Under the pieces are notes generated by a model. The model saw nothing but the letters and a program-made list of their open reading frames with translations. It was not told the DNA's origin and ran no database searches. This document shows, in pieces, positions 63,901 to 64,000 of a DNA stretch of 64,000 nucleotides. The stretch's first letter is position 1. Each line of letters opens with the position of its first letter. The translations under genes were made by a program, and so were the position numbers. Source of the DNA: Flavobacteriales bacterium UBA1986 (lineage in GTDB: Bacteria > Bacteroidota > Bacteroidia > Flavobacteriales_G > Salibacteraceae); contig DDDG01000027.1 of NCBI GenBank assembly GCA_002336245.1, forward strand, positions 42,592-106,591. Reading direction: 5' to 3'.

Positions 63901-64000
63901 CATGGGAGATTGCAATCAATTCGAGCTCTTCCAACTCTGTTCCCAATGCATAAGATTGAGCTGCAGATTGAATGCTTTTTAGGAATCCTTTATCACCAAA
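60911..64000 (-). CDS. Contractile injection system tape-measure-type protein (5' partial)
   Basis: At least 1,029 residues are visible; the frame is open to the window edge (GDKGFLKSIQSAAQSYALGT continues upstream of the TTG at 63946), so the true start lies beyond base 64000. The protein is long, helical and Leu/Glu/Lys-rich, with repeated motifs of the type FxxxLxSFKAVYDLQFLFQYY and a C-terminal region that carries ILIKNAGMVIAWPYFSRYFE and LLQFVATGEAEAPEHELILN followed by LNKVLCGL, the conserved block of the CIS tape-measure family in Bacteroidota eCIS. It should set particle length or guide assembly. A charged low-complexity insert (Glu/Lys/Gln) occurs at about residues 775-850. The gene overlaps the ATPase gene by 10 bases. 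Confidence 0.85.
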   Translation of the reverse strand, partial: FGDKGFLKSIQSAAQSYALGTELEELELIAISHASQSDSFQPELFHLFLQSNYPYQIDHVQSSSSPSFQTDYVELDKLLSLGLEGEMEVPEKLEEMLMSTMVFHRKKLFDAIRQSASPSLFIRKILNLLDSNRREVFIAGVFNIPVAEFLKLLAETSKTEDDSEFNLIQAIEFQIRSRKDLQLEDLKAIWEQKASLSYRAFLSELPTDQQHIEKITKTTLSKIPPEVLRFGIRSEVESRQVFDLLDELLESGRVPSWSSLQSKSELHALIKQISALFPSLFKHKVSVVLESEESVERLFGLIGEKGMQDLLKSFYPDLWQEWKLALRQLQSVLSEVISKDSLEIYMKPRLLSMMHRSAGNIRLAILDVVQTAILEFGLSRQDLLEGISKKRSKLASDIKERLALLDSPSVSYESASEWDLLIYILLRKQLPWWASSQFETEQKSLKKQREGLVDKLLSESPKVFLQKALISGQFEEILTELLKEMKLDGFERLLIGTSPNLGGFSISLNLLVYEFSDHKLPDAWKVESIKWFAQNTKSGPESYLRFAFFHFSSKLNMKAAELGKTWMSLVDNFIEAGQVRFLPLKQLLNQVLGEEPREDVSMKRSLLSFKAVYDLQFLFQYYVRSGSLPVGTPYEIDFKSFLASLFSQSARVKKTLVSVLEESFRSERIMKRVARDEMPVFQHFLIELLYPKQRERLLVNKTKLAIVLPKLHKSFTVDLWEKAYISSMLEMSRSPQRQGFSTQDLMIAAIQKLLGAQSLSMEDLKKARKKLKLDSESKALFDQLQKLGEEARAPNEQSSSEKKARNEEAQTPVPDQLEAESNEEGARQVEGDLEVQGREREQKLKKLLVEKNEQKESEDDILEHRILIKNAGMVIAWPYFSRYFEMLEMVENGAFKTEADAVRGVHLLQFVATGEAEAPEHELILNKVLCGLKLSVPVPLEIALTENEIKTSEMMLGGLMQNWEKMKGSSAGALREGFLIRDGFIEETEKTWELKVEKKTLDILMESMPWAFGMIKLPWMEKRLNVEWL

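Overview
The window looks like a chromosomal segment of a Bacteroidota bacterium, probably a marine member of the Flavobacteriales. That is inferred from type IX secretion (T9SS) C-terminal sorting domains on four exported proteins, a SprF/PorP protein, a TonB-dependent receptor with a carboxypeptidase-like N-terminal domain, many Bacteroidota-type lipoproteins, and promoters of the TAnnTTTG type with no convincing Shine-Dalgarno sequences. Placement below phylum level is not secure.

Bases 1-25,800 hold the tail of an upstream gene, a four-base microsatellite, a PadR/PspC envelope-stress pair, a fused alpha/beta keto-acid dehydrogenase E1, an outer-membrane barrel overlapping murQ, a minus-strand group (aldo/keto reductase, aat, T9SS-sorted subtilase), a TonB-dependent receptor with a lipoprotein after it, a DUF1684 lipoprotein, a histone-deacetylase-family enzyme, a NUMOD4/HNH nuclease and a DUF819 membrane protein. 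They end with a tightly overlapping operon of a 1,594-residue type-B-sorted adhesin, a SprF/PorP partner and a PorE-like OmpA protein.

Bases 25,766-30,219 are the most repeat-rich part: an alpha/beta hydrolase and a CoA-binding/NlpC-P60 pair sit among mosaic intergenic repeats. Bases 30,220-38,215 form a four-gene minus-strand operon: a small barrel, a TPR/MORN-repeat protein of about 1,100 residues, and two DUF3857/transglutaminase-like proteins, one with and one without a catalytic triad. Then come a DUF3817 protein, a truncated and motif-degenerate acyltransferase/adenylation protein, typA, a T9SS kelch-like gene interrupted by an in-frame TGA, a lipoprotein and a glycine-rich T9SS giant.

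From 49,980 to the right edge lies part of an extracellular contractile injection system (eCIS). Sheath and tube are on the plus strand and end at a strong terminator. Facing them is a minus-strand operon that enters from beyond base 64,000: tape-measure-type protein, AAA+ ATPase, a glycine-zipper protein, a YbjN-like small protein, a 1,336-residue DUF4157 metalloprotease-like protein and a second hydrophobic protein. The glycine-zipper, DUF4157 and final proteins share an N-terminal EDNRPEA-type leader, proposed here as a cargo-loading tag. In the last gene this leader is detached by an apparent 2-base deletion. Baseplate, spike and cap genes are not in the window.

A second theme is promoter architecture: six genes have a TAnnTTTG or TACTTTCG box ending only 3-5 bases before the best start codon, which predicts leaderless or nearly leaderless mRNAs and settles several start choices.
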